From a virus: a stretch of DNA of 33,969 nt. The notes under the pieces are model-generated. The model was not told the DNA's origin. It worked only from the letters and a program-made list of their open reading frames with translations, and did no database searches. The stretch covers positions 1 through 33,969 of the IMG/VR virus record IMGVR_UViG_3300012001_000026; one strand, 5' to 3'. Both the position numbers and the translations under genes were made by a program. Positions 1 to 6,435 of this stretch are shown here, piece by piece. Each line of letters begins with the position of its first letter. Positions within the stretch are counted from its first letter, which is position 1.

Positions 1-1
1 G

Positions 2-493
2 GGGGGGGGCCCCCCGTCCCTGGCCGCCCTGGGGGGGGGGGTCGTCGGCACGCTGCCGGGAAAGTGCATCGTCTGGTGCCGGTTCAAGGAGGACATACGC
101 CGCTGCGTCAAACGGCTGACCGACATGGGCCTGAGCGTCGTGCAGTACCACGGCGACGTCCCCGCCAGGGAGCGAGAGGTGTCCATCGACCGGTTCCAGA
201 ACGACCCGACCGTCGCGGTGTTCGTGGGCCAGCCGCAGGCGGGCGCCCGCGGGCTCGACCTGTCCGCGGCGGACTGCATCATCTGGTACTCGGTCACGCC
301 GGACGCCATCATCACGGAGCAGGGCAACGAGCGTGGCACCCAGGTCGGCGGCAAGGCGGTGTCCATCGTGACGCTGGCGACCGCCGGCACCGTACACGAT
401 CACATCGTCGAGATGAACGAGGGCAAGGTCACCCTCGCCGACCAGGTCAGCGGCCGCGGGCTGCGGGACTTCCTCCTGGCCAACAGGGTATGA
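2..493 (+). CDS. SF2 (SNF2-like) helicase, C-terminal part, partial at window edge
   Basis: The frame is open from the window edge, so the N-terminal ATPase lobe is missing. What remains looks like the second RecA-like lobe of a superfamily 2 / SNF2-type helicase: a motif IV-like strand (CIVWCRF), a long helix, YHGDVPAREREVSIDRFQ, motif V (QAGARGLDLSAADCIIWYS) and a motif VI-like stretch (EQGNERGT). In phages such proteins remodel DNA during replication or recombination. The first ~15 codons lie in G/C homopolymer runs and give low-complexity GGGPP/LGGGVV residues that are probably unreliable. The stop is TGA at 491-493. Helicase fold is fairly sure; the subfamily is not. Confidence 0.75.
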   Translation, partial: GGGPPSLAALGGGVVGTLPGKCIVWCRFKEDIRRCVKRLTDMGLSVVQYHGDVPAREREVSIDRFQNDPTVAVFVGQPQAGARGLDLSAADCIIWYSVTPDAIITEQGNERGTQVGGKAVSIVTLATAGTVHDHIVEMNEGKVTLADQVSGRGLRDFLLANRV

Positions 494-563
494 GGGTTCC
501 ACGCTAGGCGCCCTCCAGAGTACAAAGGGTGACATTCAAGGGTCGCAACCACGAGGACGAGTA

Positions 564-818
564 ATGACTGCGAAGAAGAAGGCTGCACCGAAGAAGTCCG
601 GCGACAAGAAGCCGGGCGTTGGCGACGTGGCGATCGAGGCGCTGCGCGCTGGCAAGGACAACGAGGAGGCCCTCGCGCTGGTCCAGAAGAAGTTCCCCGA
701 CGCGAGCGTGAGCATCAGCTCCATCGCATGGTACCGGAACAAGCTGCGCAGCGACGGCGAGAAGGTCCCGACGGCCCGCGAGATCAAGGCCAAGCGGAAG
801 AAGTCCGCCACAAAGTAA
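564..818 (+). CDS. Small basic protein with 'LRWY'-type C-terminal module (family member A)
   Basis: 84 residues, very Lys-rich at both ends. The core (EALALVQKKFPDASVSISS then IAWYRNKLRSDGEKVP) carries the module found in five other proteins of this window: a helix, an F-P-x-A turn, then S-x-x-(L/I)-x-W-Y-x-x-K-(L/M)-R-x-x-G-x-x-V-P. Function unknown. Basic flanks and the small helical core would fit nucleic-acid binding, which is inference. It starts 70 bases after the helicase stop and is followed by a hairpin terminator, so it closes the first transcription unit. No membrane segment or signal is visible. Confidence 0.8.
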   Translation: MTAKKKAAPKKSGDKKPGVGDVAIEALRAGKDNEEALALVQKKFPDASVSISSIAWYRNKLRSDGEKVPTAREIKAKRKKSATK

Positions 819-836
819 GATCTATCCCAATGCAGG

Positions 837-868
837 AGCCCAGCACTAACCATGCTGGGCTTCTCCAT
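837..868 (+). terminator. Hairpin terminator after the helicase unit
   Basis: A 9-bp perfect stem, AGCCCAGCA (837-845) with TGCTGGGCT (853-861), has a 7-base loop and is followed by a T/A-rich stretch (TCTCCATATTT). It sits 19 bases after the stop of the 564-818 gene and just before a promoter candidate. The T-run is imperfect. Confidence 0.6.
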
Positions 869-869
869 A

Positions 870-897
870 TTTACGAGCCCCTATAGCATGTTAGTAT
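870..897 (+). promoter_or_regulatory. Candidate sigma70-like promoter
   Basis: TTTACG (870-875) and TAGTAT (892-897), spaced 16 bases, each match 4 of 6 consensus positions. The site lies between the hairpin at 837-861 and the first gene of the next unit at 930, which is where a promoter is expected. The region is AT-rich relative to its surroundings. Confidence 0.4.
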
Positions 898-899
898 CC

Positions 900-914
900 C
901 CTGTTAGCAACAGG
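900..914 (+). promoter_or_regulatory. Small hairpin overlapping the ribosome binding region of the 930 gene
   Basis: CCTGTT (900-905), loop AGC, AACAGG (909-914) form a perfect 6-bp stem. Its 3' arm overlaps the AGGAGAG ribosome binding site at 912-918. If transcription starts near 904 only part of the stem would be in the RNA, so it could instead be an operator-like inverted repeat. Confidence 0.35.
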
Positions 915-929
915 AGAGAGGTTAGCACA

Positions 930-1136
930 ATGGCTAAGAATATGTTCGACCTGATCGACAAGGGCTATGCCGGGAAGTGGGGCGAGCCGGGGCTCGACGC
1001 CATCGGCCCGACCCAGTCCCAGGCGGAGCGCGACCGACTCCACCAGCGTGAGGAGCTCATCAAAGCCAGGCAGGGCCGCAAGACCCGGAAGTCCTACTAC
1101 GAGCGCCAGCTCGAGAAGTTCGGCTTCACCAAATGA
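930..1136 (+). CDS. Small hypothetical protein (68 aa)
   Basis: Starts at ATG 930 behind a good ribosome binding site (AGGAGAG); the same frame is open further upstream, but that part lies in the intergenic region. The product begins MAKNMFDLIDKGYAGKW and ends in a charged helix (KARQGRKTRKSYYERQLEK). No recognised family. It is the first gene of the large plus-strand operon. Its last codons lie inside a 29-bp tandem duplication, and its TGA overlaps an ATG in an ATGA junction that occurs twice. Soluble and basic. Confidence 0.75.
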   Translation: MAKNMFDLIDKGYAGKWGEPGLDAIGPTQSQAERDRLHQREELIKARQGRKTRKSYYERQLEKFGFTK

Positions 1137-1177
1137 AGATTAAGGAGTTCGGCTTCACCAAATGAAGATTAAGGAGT
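1117..1177 (+). repeat. 29-bp tandem duplication
   Basis: Positions 1117-1148 recur at 1146-1177, an offset of 29. The unit contains the end of the 930 gene, its stop and the ATGA start of the next gene. The first copy's ATG (1133) therefore opens an 11-codon mini-frame (MKIKEFGFTK, stop 1163-1165), whose stop overlaps the ATG (1162) of the full-length next gene. Confidence 0.9.
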
Positions 1178-1359
1178 ACGTCAGACAGCTTTGGGATAAC
1201 GGGTCGACCCTCGAGGTCGCGGTTGTCCTCACGCAGAAGAGGTTCCTGCATTCGTGCGCGAGCAGAACGTATGTCATGAGGATCTACCGAGGACTGATGA
1301 TGGATCGGGCCCGAGAGGATCGCAAGCAGGAGGAAGCAAAATGTCTGTCCAAGGACTAG
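1162..1359 (+). CDS. Small protein, divergent 'LRWY'-family member (B)
   Basis: 65 residues. The pattern WDNGSTLEVAVVLTQKRF followed by SRTYVMRIYRGL parallels member A (KDNEEALALVQKKF...ISSIAWYRNKL), but the W-Y pair has drifted to I-Y and the F-P turn is lost. It is either a diverged paralogue or a chance resemblance. The ATG at 1162 overlaps the mini-frame stop created by the 29-bp duplication, so it may be translationally coupled. It overlaps the next gene by 19 bases. Function unknown. Confidence 0.6.
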   Translation: MKIKEYVRQLWDNGSTLEVAVVLTQKRFLHSCASRTYVMRIYRGLMMDRAREDRKQEEAKCLSKD

Positions 1360-2423
1360 CCTACGTCAGGGCCTACTACTCCGGCGTCGTCAAACTCAGG
1401 CACGACACACCACTCCGATACGAGATTGGGCCGGACCGGTGTCCCAGCTTCGGCGAGGCCGGAGCCCTGATCCTCGATCCCAACGACGCGGGCAAGCTGA
1501 AGAAGACCAGCCGCCTCACGCTGTTCTGTCCCTTCACGCTGACCGCCAACCAGATCACCTCCGAGGCCGGCGAGATTTGCGTCGTAAAGAAGGTGCTCAA
1601 GAAGCGCAAGATAGAGGGCGTCAAGGAGGAGGACGCCATGTCGGACGAGGTCAAGCTCGTCGAGCGCGTCCCCGAGCAGGACCTCGACGACGAGCGGGTC
1701 GAGCGGCTGGCCCGGATCATCACCCACAACTGGAACTCGAGGTGCAACCTCGGGCTGCAGTCGGACCTCGACGTCGCGGCGGTCGTGCTCCAGCGTATGG
1801 GCAAGCCGGTCCCTGAGGCTCGGCTCATCGTCCGCAAGGACGCGACCGGCCAGGCGAAGAAGACGGGACGCGACGCCGCCGTGGCGCTGCTCAAGGCCGT
1901 CAACCCGTCGAGCAAGCCGGGCCGGGTGCTCGCCTTCTTCCTCCCGGGTGGCCGGTCGATCATCGAGGCCATGGCCGAGTTCGGCTCGACCAGGTCCTCG
2001 GTCCAGACCAGCTTCCGCAACCTCCAGGAAGATAATGGCATCGGCTACGAGCAGGCCGCGGATATGGTGACGATAATCCTGCCGCCCGACTGTCAGGACC
2101 CATTCGCCGAGCCCATCGTCAAGGGCGCAACCAAGCAGGAGGCACGCGTGGCAGAGAAGCCCAGAGGCAAACCGATGCAGGACGAGCTGCTCGTCTCGCC
2201 GCTACCCACCAAGGGCAAGCGCCGCGAGGTAGCGCTGGCGTGCATGAACAGGTTCGTCGGGATCGAGGAGATCGCAAAGGCCCTGGACTGCTCCGCCGGC
2301 TCCGTCCGGTCGCACCTGAACGACCTGCACCTCAAGCACGGCCTCGGGTACGAGATCACCGACGGCAAGTGCAGGGTGACCGCCCCGAAGGGCTACGTCG
2401 AGGAGAAGGATCCGCTGGCATGA
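1341..2423 (+). CDS. Tandem winged-helix-like protein (360 aa), possible transcription or replication regulator
   Basis: The start chosen is ATG 1341, 7 bases after an AGGAGG site; the frame is open upstream but that part is a shadow of the preceding gene. Residues 1-99 show no known domain. Residue 100 is an internal Met (1638) behind another strong site (AAGGAGGAGG), so a shorter 261-aa form is possible. Two similar C-terminal units (about 188-248 and 290-350) each have a helix-turn-helix look (IIEAMAEFGSTRSSVQTSF; IEEIAKALDCSAGSVRSHL) followed by a GLGYE/GIGYE beta-wing. A DNA-binding role is inferred. The stop overlaps the next start (ATGA). Confidence 0.75.
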   Translation: MSVQGLAYVRAYYSGVVKLRHDTPLRYEIGPDRCPSFGEAGALILDPNDAGKLKKTSRLTLFCPFTLTANQITSEAGEICVVKKVLKKRKIEGVKEEDAMSDEVKLVERVPEQDLDDERVERLARIITHNWNSRCNLGLQSDLDVAAVVLQRMGKPVPEARLIVRKDATGQAKKTGRDAAVALLKAVNPSSKPGRVLAFFLPGGRSIIEAMAEFGSTRSSVQTSFRNLQEDNGIGYEQAADMVTIILPPDCQDPFAEPIVKGATKQEARVAEKPRGKPMQDELLVSPLPTKGKRREVALACMNRFVGIEEIAKALDCSAGSVRSHLNDLHLKHGLGYEITDGKCRVTAPKGYVEEKDPLA

Positions 2424-2614
2424 ATGCCGATAGAGCCTGCATTGGAGAACTCATCGACCGCCTGACGTCGCTGTCCTGCGTCATCCGAACTGCTGGGGAC
2501 AGTTCGTGGTGCACGACGTGCGGCCATCGGTTCGACACAAATACGGAGGAAAATAACCAGCCTCCGGTATGCCAGCTGAGGCTCGATCCGATACGCGGAG
2601 GACTGCTGACATGA
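2420..2614 (+). CDS. Small Cys-containing protein (64 aa)
   Basis: Starts at the ATGA overlap (2420) with the winged-helix gene and ends at another ATGA overlap (2611). The product MNADRACIGELIDRL... contains SWCTTCGHRFD, a single C-x-x-C-x-H knuckle, and another Cys (VCQLR) that could complete a zinc site. No recognised family. The start is set by the coupling; the frame also extends upstream inside the previous gene. Role unknown. Confidence 0.65.
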   Translation: MNADRACIGELIDRLTSLSCVIRTAGDSSWCTTCGHRFDTNTEENNQPPVCQLRLDPIRGGLLT

Positions 2615-2808
2615 GATGGAAACCCAGGAACAGCGGCATCTGCTTCGCCTGGCTCCCGACCTGGACCCAGGACGAGGGCACCGTGTGGCTGGAGTGGCTG
2701 CACTGGGAGCGCAACGATGGCGGTGCCAACCAGCCGTTCGCCTACTGGGCCTGGGTCTCGGAGGAGGACTACGACGCGGGCAAAAGGGCAGGTCGCCGTG
2801 GCCAGTAA
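2611..2808 (+). CDS. Small Trp-rich hypothetical protein (65 aa)
   Basis: Begins at ATG 2611 overlapping the previous TGA. The sequence is rich in Trp and acidic residues (CFAWLPTWTQDEGTVWLEW, WAWVSEEDYDAG), suggesting a compact beta-rich fold. No family recognised. It overlaps the following GTG-started gene by 11 bases, continuing the tightly coupled operon. Confidence 0.65.
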   Translation: MRWKPRNSGICFAWLPTWTQDEGTVWLEWLHWERNDGGANQPFAYWAWVSEEDYDAGKRAGRRGQ

Positions 2809-3175
2809 AGCCAAGGAGCTGAAGGCCTACGTCGAGCAGGTGCTCGTGGACGAGGGCGTGGCGAGGCCGTACGAGTTCTCCCTGGCCGCGAACTCACACC
2901 AGCAGGTCGTCTTCTATGTCAAGGGCATCCGCGTCAAGTACCAGTTCCCGTTCTCCCCGTCGGACTACAGGTCCATGCTCAACTCGCGCTCGTCCATCCG
3001 GAAGGCCATCCGCACCGCCTCGGGGCACGCTCTTTCAGGAGCACCTGCGCGGCGATCCCTTCTGGATGATGGTTGCGTGCTGCCTCGTAAACCTCACCAC
3101 CTGGGAGCAGGCCGAGCCGGCGTTTCTAAACTTGCGCCGTCGGTTCGTCCACGCTGGCGGTCTTGCGGGGGCTAG
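2798..3175 (+). CDS. Small phage protein with PSDYRSxxNxRSxIRKAIR motif; 3' end uncertain
   Basis: GTG start at 2798 with an AGGGCAGG site. The first ~75 residues (KAKELKAYVEQVLVDEGV; HQQVVFYVKGIRVKYQFP; PSDYRSMLNSRSSIRKAIR) look like a complete small alpha/beta domain: a strand pair and a basic helix, reminiscent of dsRBD/HicA-like folds. From about 3022 the frame runs on to 3175 over the glycosylase in another frame, and this tail (Arg/Pro-rich) looks non-coding. Either the genes overlap or one base too many in GGGG (3021-3024) breaks a fusion to the glycosylase. Confidence 0.55.
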   Translation: MASKAKELKAYVEQVLVDEGVARPYEFSLAANSHQQVVFYVKGIRVKYQFPFSPSDYRSMLNSRSSIRKAIRTASGHALSGAPARRSLLDDGCVLPRKPHHLGAGRAGVSKLAPSVRPRWRSCGG

Positions 3176-3479
3176 ACCCGCTAGGCTCGTCCACGCCCTC
3201 CGGCCGCTCGGCCTATCCAACATCAGGTCAAAACGTTTGGTCGCGATGGCCAAGGCTTGGTGCACGCAAGTCCCCTCCTCTGCCTCGGATGTTCTAAGTC
3301 TACCTGGCTGTGGTTCCTATGCCGCGGACAGTTGGGCGATCTTTATCGAAGGCAGACTCCTTGACCGTGACACTGTCAGTGACCACAAACTCGGATGGTT
3401 CCTCGACGCTGTCGCGAGTGGAAAGAAGGAGACTCCAATGCCTTGCCTGCCACAAGGTTCATCGAGTACAGAGAACTGA
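2916..3479 (+). CDS. MBD4-like HhH-GPD DNA glycosylase (T/U:G mismatch type)
   Basis: The recognisable fold begins at 3027 (TLFQEHLRGDPFWMMVACCL). The first ATG in this frame is 2916, but 2916-3026 reads as shadow, so the true start is unclear. Domain order follows the MBD4 catalytic domain: N-terminal helices with NLTTW, LRPLGLSNIRSKRL, the helix-hairpin-helix LPGCGSYAADSWAIF (from 3300) and the catalytic SDHKLGWFLD, whose Asp (3381) is the GPD aspartate. There are no Cys residues for an EndoIII-type FeS cluster. Enzymes of this family remove T, U or hydroxymethyl-U opposite G. Adjacent nucleotide-modification genes suggest repair of deaminated modified cytosine (inference). The 3' end overlaps the HNH gene. 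Confidence 0.75.
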   Translation: MSRASASSTSSRSPRRTTGPCSTRARPSGRPSAPPRGTLFQEHLRGDPFWMMVACCLVNLTTWEQAEPAFLNLRRRFVHAGGLAGARPARLVHALRPLGLSNIRSKRLVAMAKAWCTQVPSSASDVLSLPGCGSYAADSWAIFIEGRLLDRDTVSDHKLGWFLDAVASGKKETPMPCLPQGSSSTEN

Positions 3480-3861
3480 GGCTGGACGCAAGTGGCGACT
3501 TGAGAACCTCGAACGGGTTCGAGCCTATCGTCGTCGCCATCAGAAGGTATTCCTCTCAGACCTTTCCAATCGACTTGCTCATAACCTGCGAGTTCGTCTG
3601 GGCAAAGTCATACGAGGGCGAAAGACGAGGTCGACGTTAGACCTCTTAGGGTGTTCACTTGAACGTCTTAAAGAGCATCTTGCAGGACAGTTTCAATCGG
3701 GAATGTCCTGGGAGAATTATGGGCAGTGGGAAGTTGACCACATCAAGTCCCTAGCATCCTTTGATCTGACCGATCCCATACAGCTCGCGGAGGCGTGCAA
3801 CTTTTCCAACTTGCAACCTCTCTGGGCCTTGGACAACAACCGGAAGGGAAACATATGTTAG
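3418..3861 (+). CDS. HNH homing-type endonuclease
   Basis: 147 residues if started at GTG 3418. It has an N-terminal C-x-x-C (CLACHK), an Arg/Lys-rich helical region, LDLLGCSLERLKEHLAGQF, then GMSWENYGQWEVDHIKSL with the catalytic D-H (107-108) and NLQPLWALDNNRKGN with the metal-binding Asn residues. This is the common free-standing phage HNH layout. The best ribosome site (AAGGAGA) precedes ATG 3438, which is in the glycosylase frame, not this one, so the start is uncertain. The gene is clearly less GC-rich than its neighbours, as expected for an invading element. Its stop overlaps the next start. Confidence 0.8.
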   Translation: MERRRLQCLACHKVHRVQRTEAGRKWRLENLERVRAYRRRHQKVFLSDLSNRLAHNLRVRLGKVIRGRKTRSTLDLLGCSLERLKEHLAGQFQSGMSWENYGQWEVDHIKSLASFDLTDPIQLAEACNFSNLQPLWALDNNRKGNIC

Positions 3862-4889
3862 AGATGCAGCTAAGCAACGTCCGCGACTTCCACATGCAGG
3901 TGACGGGGCAGCCGATGGCGGACGTCCCGACGATGCTCGTCGCGGACCGACGGGACTACGCGATCAAGTTCCTGGACGAGGAGCTGACCGAGTTCAAGGA
4001 CGCCTGCACGATCGCCGACCAGGCTGACGCACTGATCGACATGATCTACGTCGCCTACGGGCGGCTCCTCGAGATGGGCATCCAGCCCGGCCCGTCCTTC
4101 CAGCTCGTGCACGAGGCCAACCTCAAGAAGGTCCGCGGCCCGACGAAGCGTGGCGGCGTGTACGACGCCGCCAAGCCCGATGGCTGGCAGCCGCCGGACT
4201 GGGAGGACCACCTCAGTCTCGACAAGGGCCAGTACATTGGCCTCACACGTGAGGTCGATCAGTTTGGTGGACCGCGACCGCGGACAAACCCCTGGGACAA
4301 TAGCTGTCAGCCGTTCTTCAAGAGCACGGTCGAGCGCGAGGATTACGAGCGCGAGCACCGCAAGCCTAAGATCCTCCTGCTCGGCTACGGACGGCACGGC
4401 AAGGACACCGTCGCCGAGATCCTCGAGAGCAAGTATGGACTCACCTTCACCTCGAGCAGCATGGTCTGCGCGGAGAAGGTAATGATGCCGGTCTTCAATA
4501 GGCACGACGGTGTCCGCCAGACCGTCATATATGCCGACGTCAAGGAGTGCTTCAACGACCGACACAACCACCGCGTCACGTGGTTCAAGGCCATCGAGGA
4601 GTTCAACACCCCCGATAAGTCGGCGCTCGGTCGGATCATCTTTGAGGCCAACGACATATACGTCGGCCTCCGCAGCGCCCGCGAGTTCCACGCCGTGAGG
4701 AACGCCGGGCTGTACGACGTCTGCATCTGGGTCGACCGCTCGCAGCACGTGCCGCCCGAGGACAGGTCGTCCTGCACCGTCGAGCCGTGGATGGCCGACT
4801 ACGTGATCGACAACAACGGCACGCTCGACGAGCTGGCCTTCAACGTGGACGCCCTCATGTGGGGCCTGGAGAAAAAGCGCAATGCCTAA
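3855..4889 (+). CDS. MazG-like NTP pyrophosphatase fused to deoxynucleoside monophosphate kinase
   Basis: 344 residues, starting at ATG 3855 after GGAAGGGA and overlapping the HNH stop. Residues ~10-110 are an all-alpha NTP pyrophosphohydrolase: FLDEELTEFKDA (E42, E43, E46) and DALIDMIYVAYG (D58, D62) give the E-x-x-E / D-x-x-D metal site. Residues ~170-340 are a P-loop kinase with Walker A GYGRHGKDT (177-185), GLTFTSSS and the C-terminal DYVIDNNGTLDEL seen in phage dNMP kinases. The T4 analogues are gp56 (dCTPase/dUTPase) and gp1. The fusion would remove an unwanted dNTP and phosphorylate the modified dNMP made by the next gene. Substrate specificity is inferred. Confidence 0.8.
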   Translation: MLEMQLSNVRDFHMQVTGQPMADVPTMLVADRRDYAIKFLDEELTEFKDACTIADQADALIDMIYVAYGRLLEMGIQPGPSFQLVHEANLKKVRGPTKRGGVYDAAKPDGWQPPDWEDHLSLDKGQYIGLTREVDQFGGPRPRTNPWDNSCQPFFKSTVEREDYEREHRKPKILLLGYGRHGKDTVAEILESKYGLTFTSSSMVCAEKVMMPVFNRHDGVRQTVIYADVKECFNDRHNHRVTWFKAIEEFNTPDKSALGRIIFEANDIYVGLRSAREFHAVRNAGLYDVCIWVDRSQHVPPEDRSSCTVEPWMADYVIDNNGTLDELAFNVDALMWGLEKKRNA

Positions 4890-5745
4890 CGATCGGACCC
4901 TCTCGCACGTAGCCGGGACCTTCCCCTACATCTACGACGAGCTGCTCGAGGAGCTCGTCAACTCGCCGTTCACGGAGGTCAACCAGCGGACGGGCGCCGA
5001 GATCAAGATGCTCCTGGGCGGCTGCAGCTTCAAGCTGGACCTGACGGACCAGCGTGTGCCGGTCACCGGGTCCCGCAAGCTGTTCCCGCACGTGGCCGCG
5101 GCCGAGGTCGCCTGGTTCCTCCAGGGCAACCAGGACGTGACCTGGCTCAACTATCACGCCAAGATATGGGACAAGTTCAAGGAGCCGGGGACGGAGATCG
5201 TCAAGGCCGCCTACGGGTACCGCTGGAGGTTCCACTTCGACCGCGACCAGATCAAGCTGGCGATCGCGGCGCTCCAGATGAACCCGACCGACCGCCGCGT
5301 GTGGGTGCAGGCCTGGGACCCGAGCGAGGACGGCCTGGGCGCCCCGAACCAGAGGAACGTGCCGTGCCCCATCGGCTTCACCCTCTCGATCGTCGGCGGC
5401 CTGCTGCACAGCTCGCTGTTCATCCGCTCGTCGGACGTCTTCGTGGGCCTGCCGTACGACGTGATGGGCCACGCCATCCTGATGGCCAACGTCGCGGCGT
5501 CGATCGGCCTCATGGGCCTCGGCACCATGCAGGTGACGCTGGCCCACCCGCACCTCTATGCACAGCACTACGACATGGCCGCGCAGTGCCTCGTGAACGT
5601 CCACCACCCGAAGGGCCCCGAGCTCTATGCGTGGCGGGTCGACGACGTACTGGCGGACCCCGACGGCTTCGTCTTCACCTACCGCAAGTCGGCGCAGGCG
5701 GTTGAGTGGTCCGATTATGCGCCCAAGCCGGAGTTGGTACTTTGA
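4882..5745 (+). CDS. Thymidylate synthase-fold enzyme, predicted dCMP hydroxymethylase
   Basis: 287 residues, the length of the ThyA family. Conserved sites (E. coli TS numbers in brackets): R36 (R21), E75 in AEVAWFLQG (E58), Y111 (Y94), catalytic C162 in NVPCPIGF (C146), R182 and D185 in IRSSDVF (R166, D169), H224 and Y226 in HPHLYAQHY (H207, Y209). The base-reading Asn177 is replaced by Asp193 in GLPYDVMGHA; Asp at this position is the hallmark of dCMP hydroxymethylases such as T4 gp42. Hence it probably acts on dCMP with methylene-THF. Ordinary dUMP methylation cannot be excluded. It overlaps the kinase gene by 8 bases. Confidence 0.8.
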   Translation: MPNDRTLSHVAGTFPYIYDELLEELVNSPFTEVNQRTGAEIKMLLGGCSFKLDLTDQRVPVTGSRKLFPHVAAAEVAWFLQGNQDVTWLNYHAKIWDKFKEPGTEIVKAAYGYRWRFHFDRDQIKLAIAALQMNPTDRRVWVQAWDPSEDGLGAPNQRNVPCPIGFTLSIVGGLLHSSLFIRSSDVFVGLPYDVMGHAILMANVAASIGLMGLGTMQVTLAHPHLYAQHYDMAAQCLVNVHHPKGPELYAWRVDDVLADPDGFVFTYRKSAQAVEWSDYAPKPELVL

Positions 5746-6194
5746 AGATTGTGAGCAACACGAAGAAGGACGAGAACAGCGCCTCCGGGGAGGCGATCGA
5801 CCCCGGCACACCGCTGTCGCCGGCGGAGCAGCAGCGTATGCAGCTCGAGCAGTCACACCCATTCGTGAAGGGCATGGCCAACGCCGGCGCCATCCTGGGC
5901 CGGGACATAGGCGTCCTGGCGCTGCGCGCCGTCGAGGGTGTCCGCGACGGAGGCCTCAACGCCGTGCTGTACTGGACCGGCGACCGAGTCCCCGAGGCCA
6001 TCAGGGCGCAGATGACGGACCAGATGCGCGACAACCTCCACGGCGCGATGATCGTGCCGCAGGGCGCGCGGATGCCGCTGTTCACGTTCCACGAGACCCA
6101 GGTCCGCACCGCCTCCCGCGTCCTCGCCGATGGGTCGCAGCTCATCATCTTCGAGGAGGTCAAGGACGCGCAGCAGGACGCGGCCTCTGCCTAG
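5742..6194 (+). CDS. Hypothetical protein (~150 aa) in the nucleotide operon
   Basis: Probable start TTG 5742 (TTGA overlap with the previous stop, GGAG upstream) or GTG 5751. The product has a disordered charged N-terminus (NTKKDENSASGEAIDPG), a Gly/Ala region (GMANAGAILGRDIGVLALRAVEG) and a C-terminal part (MIVPQGARMPLFTF... LADGSQLIIFEEVKD) that looks like an alpha/beta domain. No recognised family and no clear membrane span. Its place between the TS-fold gene and DUF4326/DHFR hints at a nucleotide-related role, which is only contextual. Confidence 0.65.
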   Translation: MKIVSNTKKDENSASGEAIDPGTPLSPAEQQRMQLEQSHPFVKGMANAGAILGRDIGVLALRAVEGVRDGGLNAVLYWTGDRVPEAIRAQMTDQMRDNLHGAMIVPQGARMPLFTFHETQVRTASRVLADGSQLIIFEEVKDAQQDAASA

Positions 6195-6435
6195 GGTCCT
6201 CAACAAGCACCGCGACACCATCCCCCCGGGCGCAGTCTACTGCGGCCGGGGTTCTCCGTACGGCAACCCGTTCCCGATCGCCGGGACACTGACGCGCAAG
6301 AAGGCGATAGAGAAGTTCGTGCGCGAGGTCCTCCCCGGCCTCGACGTGTCGGCCCTCCGCGGGAAGGACCTCGTCTGCTTCTGCAAGCCGCGGGCGTGCC
6401 ACTGCGATCACATACTGGAAAAGGCGAACAGATGA
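6187..6435 (+). CDS. DUF4326 family protein
   Basis: The family signature is clear: PRVLNKHRDTIPPGAVYCG, RGSPYGNPFPI, LRGKDLVCFCKPRACHCD. Family members normally begin MPRVxNKH, which here corresponds to CTG 6187 (CTG CCT AGG), overlapping the previous stop and 7-9 bases after AGGA. The nearest in-frame ATG (6130) would add 19 unlikely residues. The C-x-C-x-x-x-x-C-H-C-D cluster suggests metal binding. Function is unknown; the family is common in phages. The stop overlaps the DHFR start (ATGA). Confidence 0.75.
   Translation: MPRVLNKHRDTIPPGAVYCGRGSPYGNPFPIAGTLTRKKAIEKFVREVLPGLDVSALRGKDLVCFCKPRACHCDHILEKANR

Noticed and set aside
1-45. G-quadruplex or origin-like G-runs
   Set aside because: At the window edge, inside a coding frame and of likely artefactual origin.
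3870-4748. Minus-strand open frame (292 codons) opposite the MazG-kinase gene
   Set aside because: Antisense shadow; the plus strand carries unmistakable MazG and Walker A motifs.
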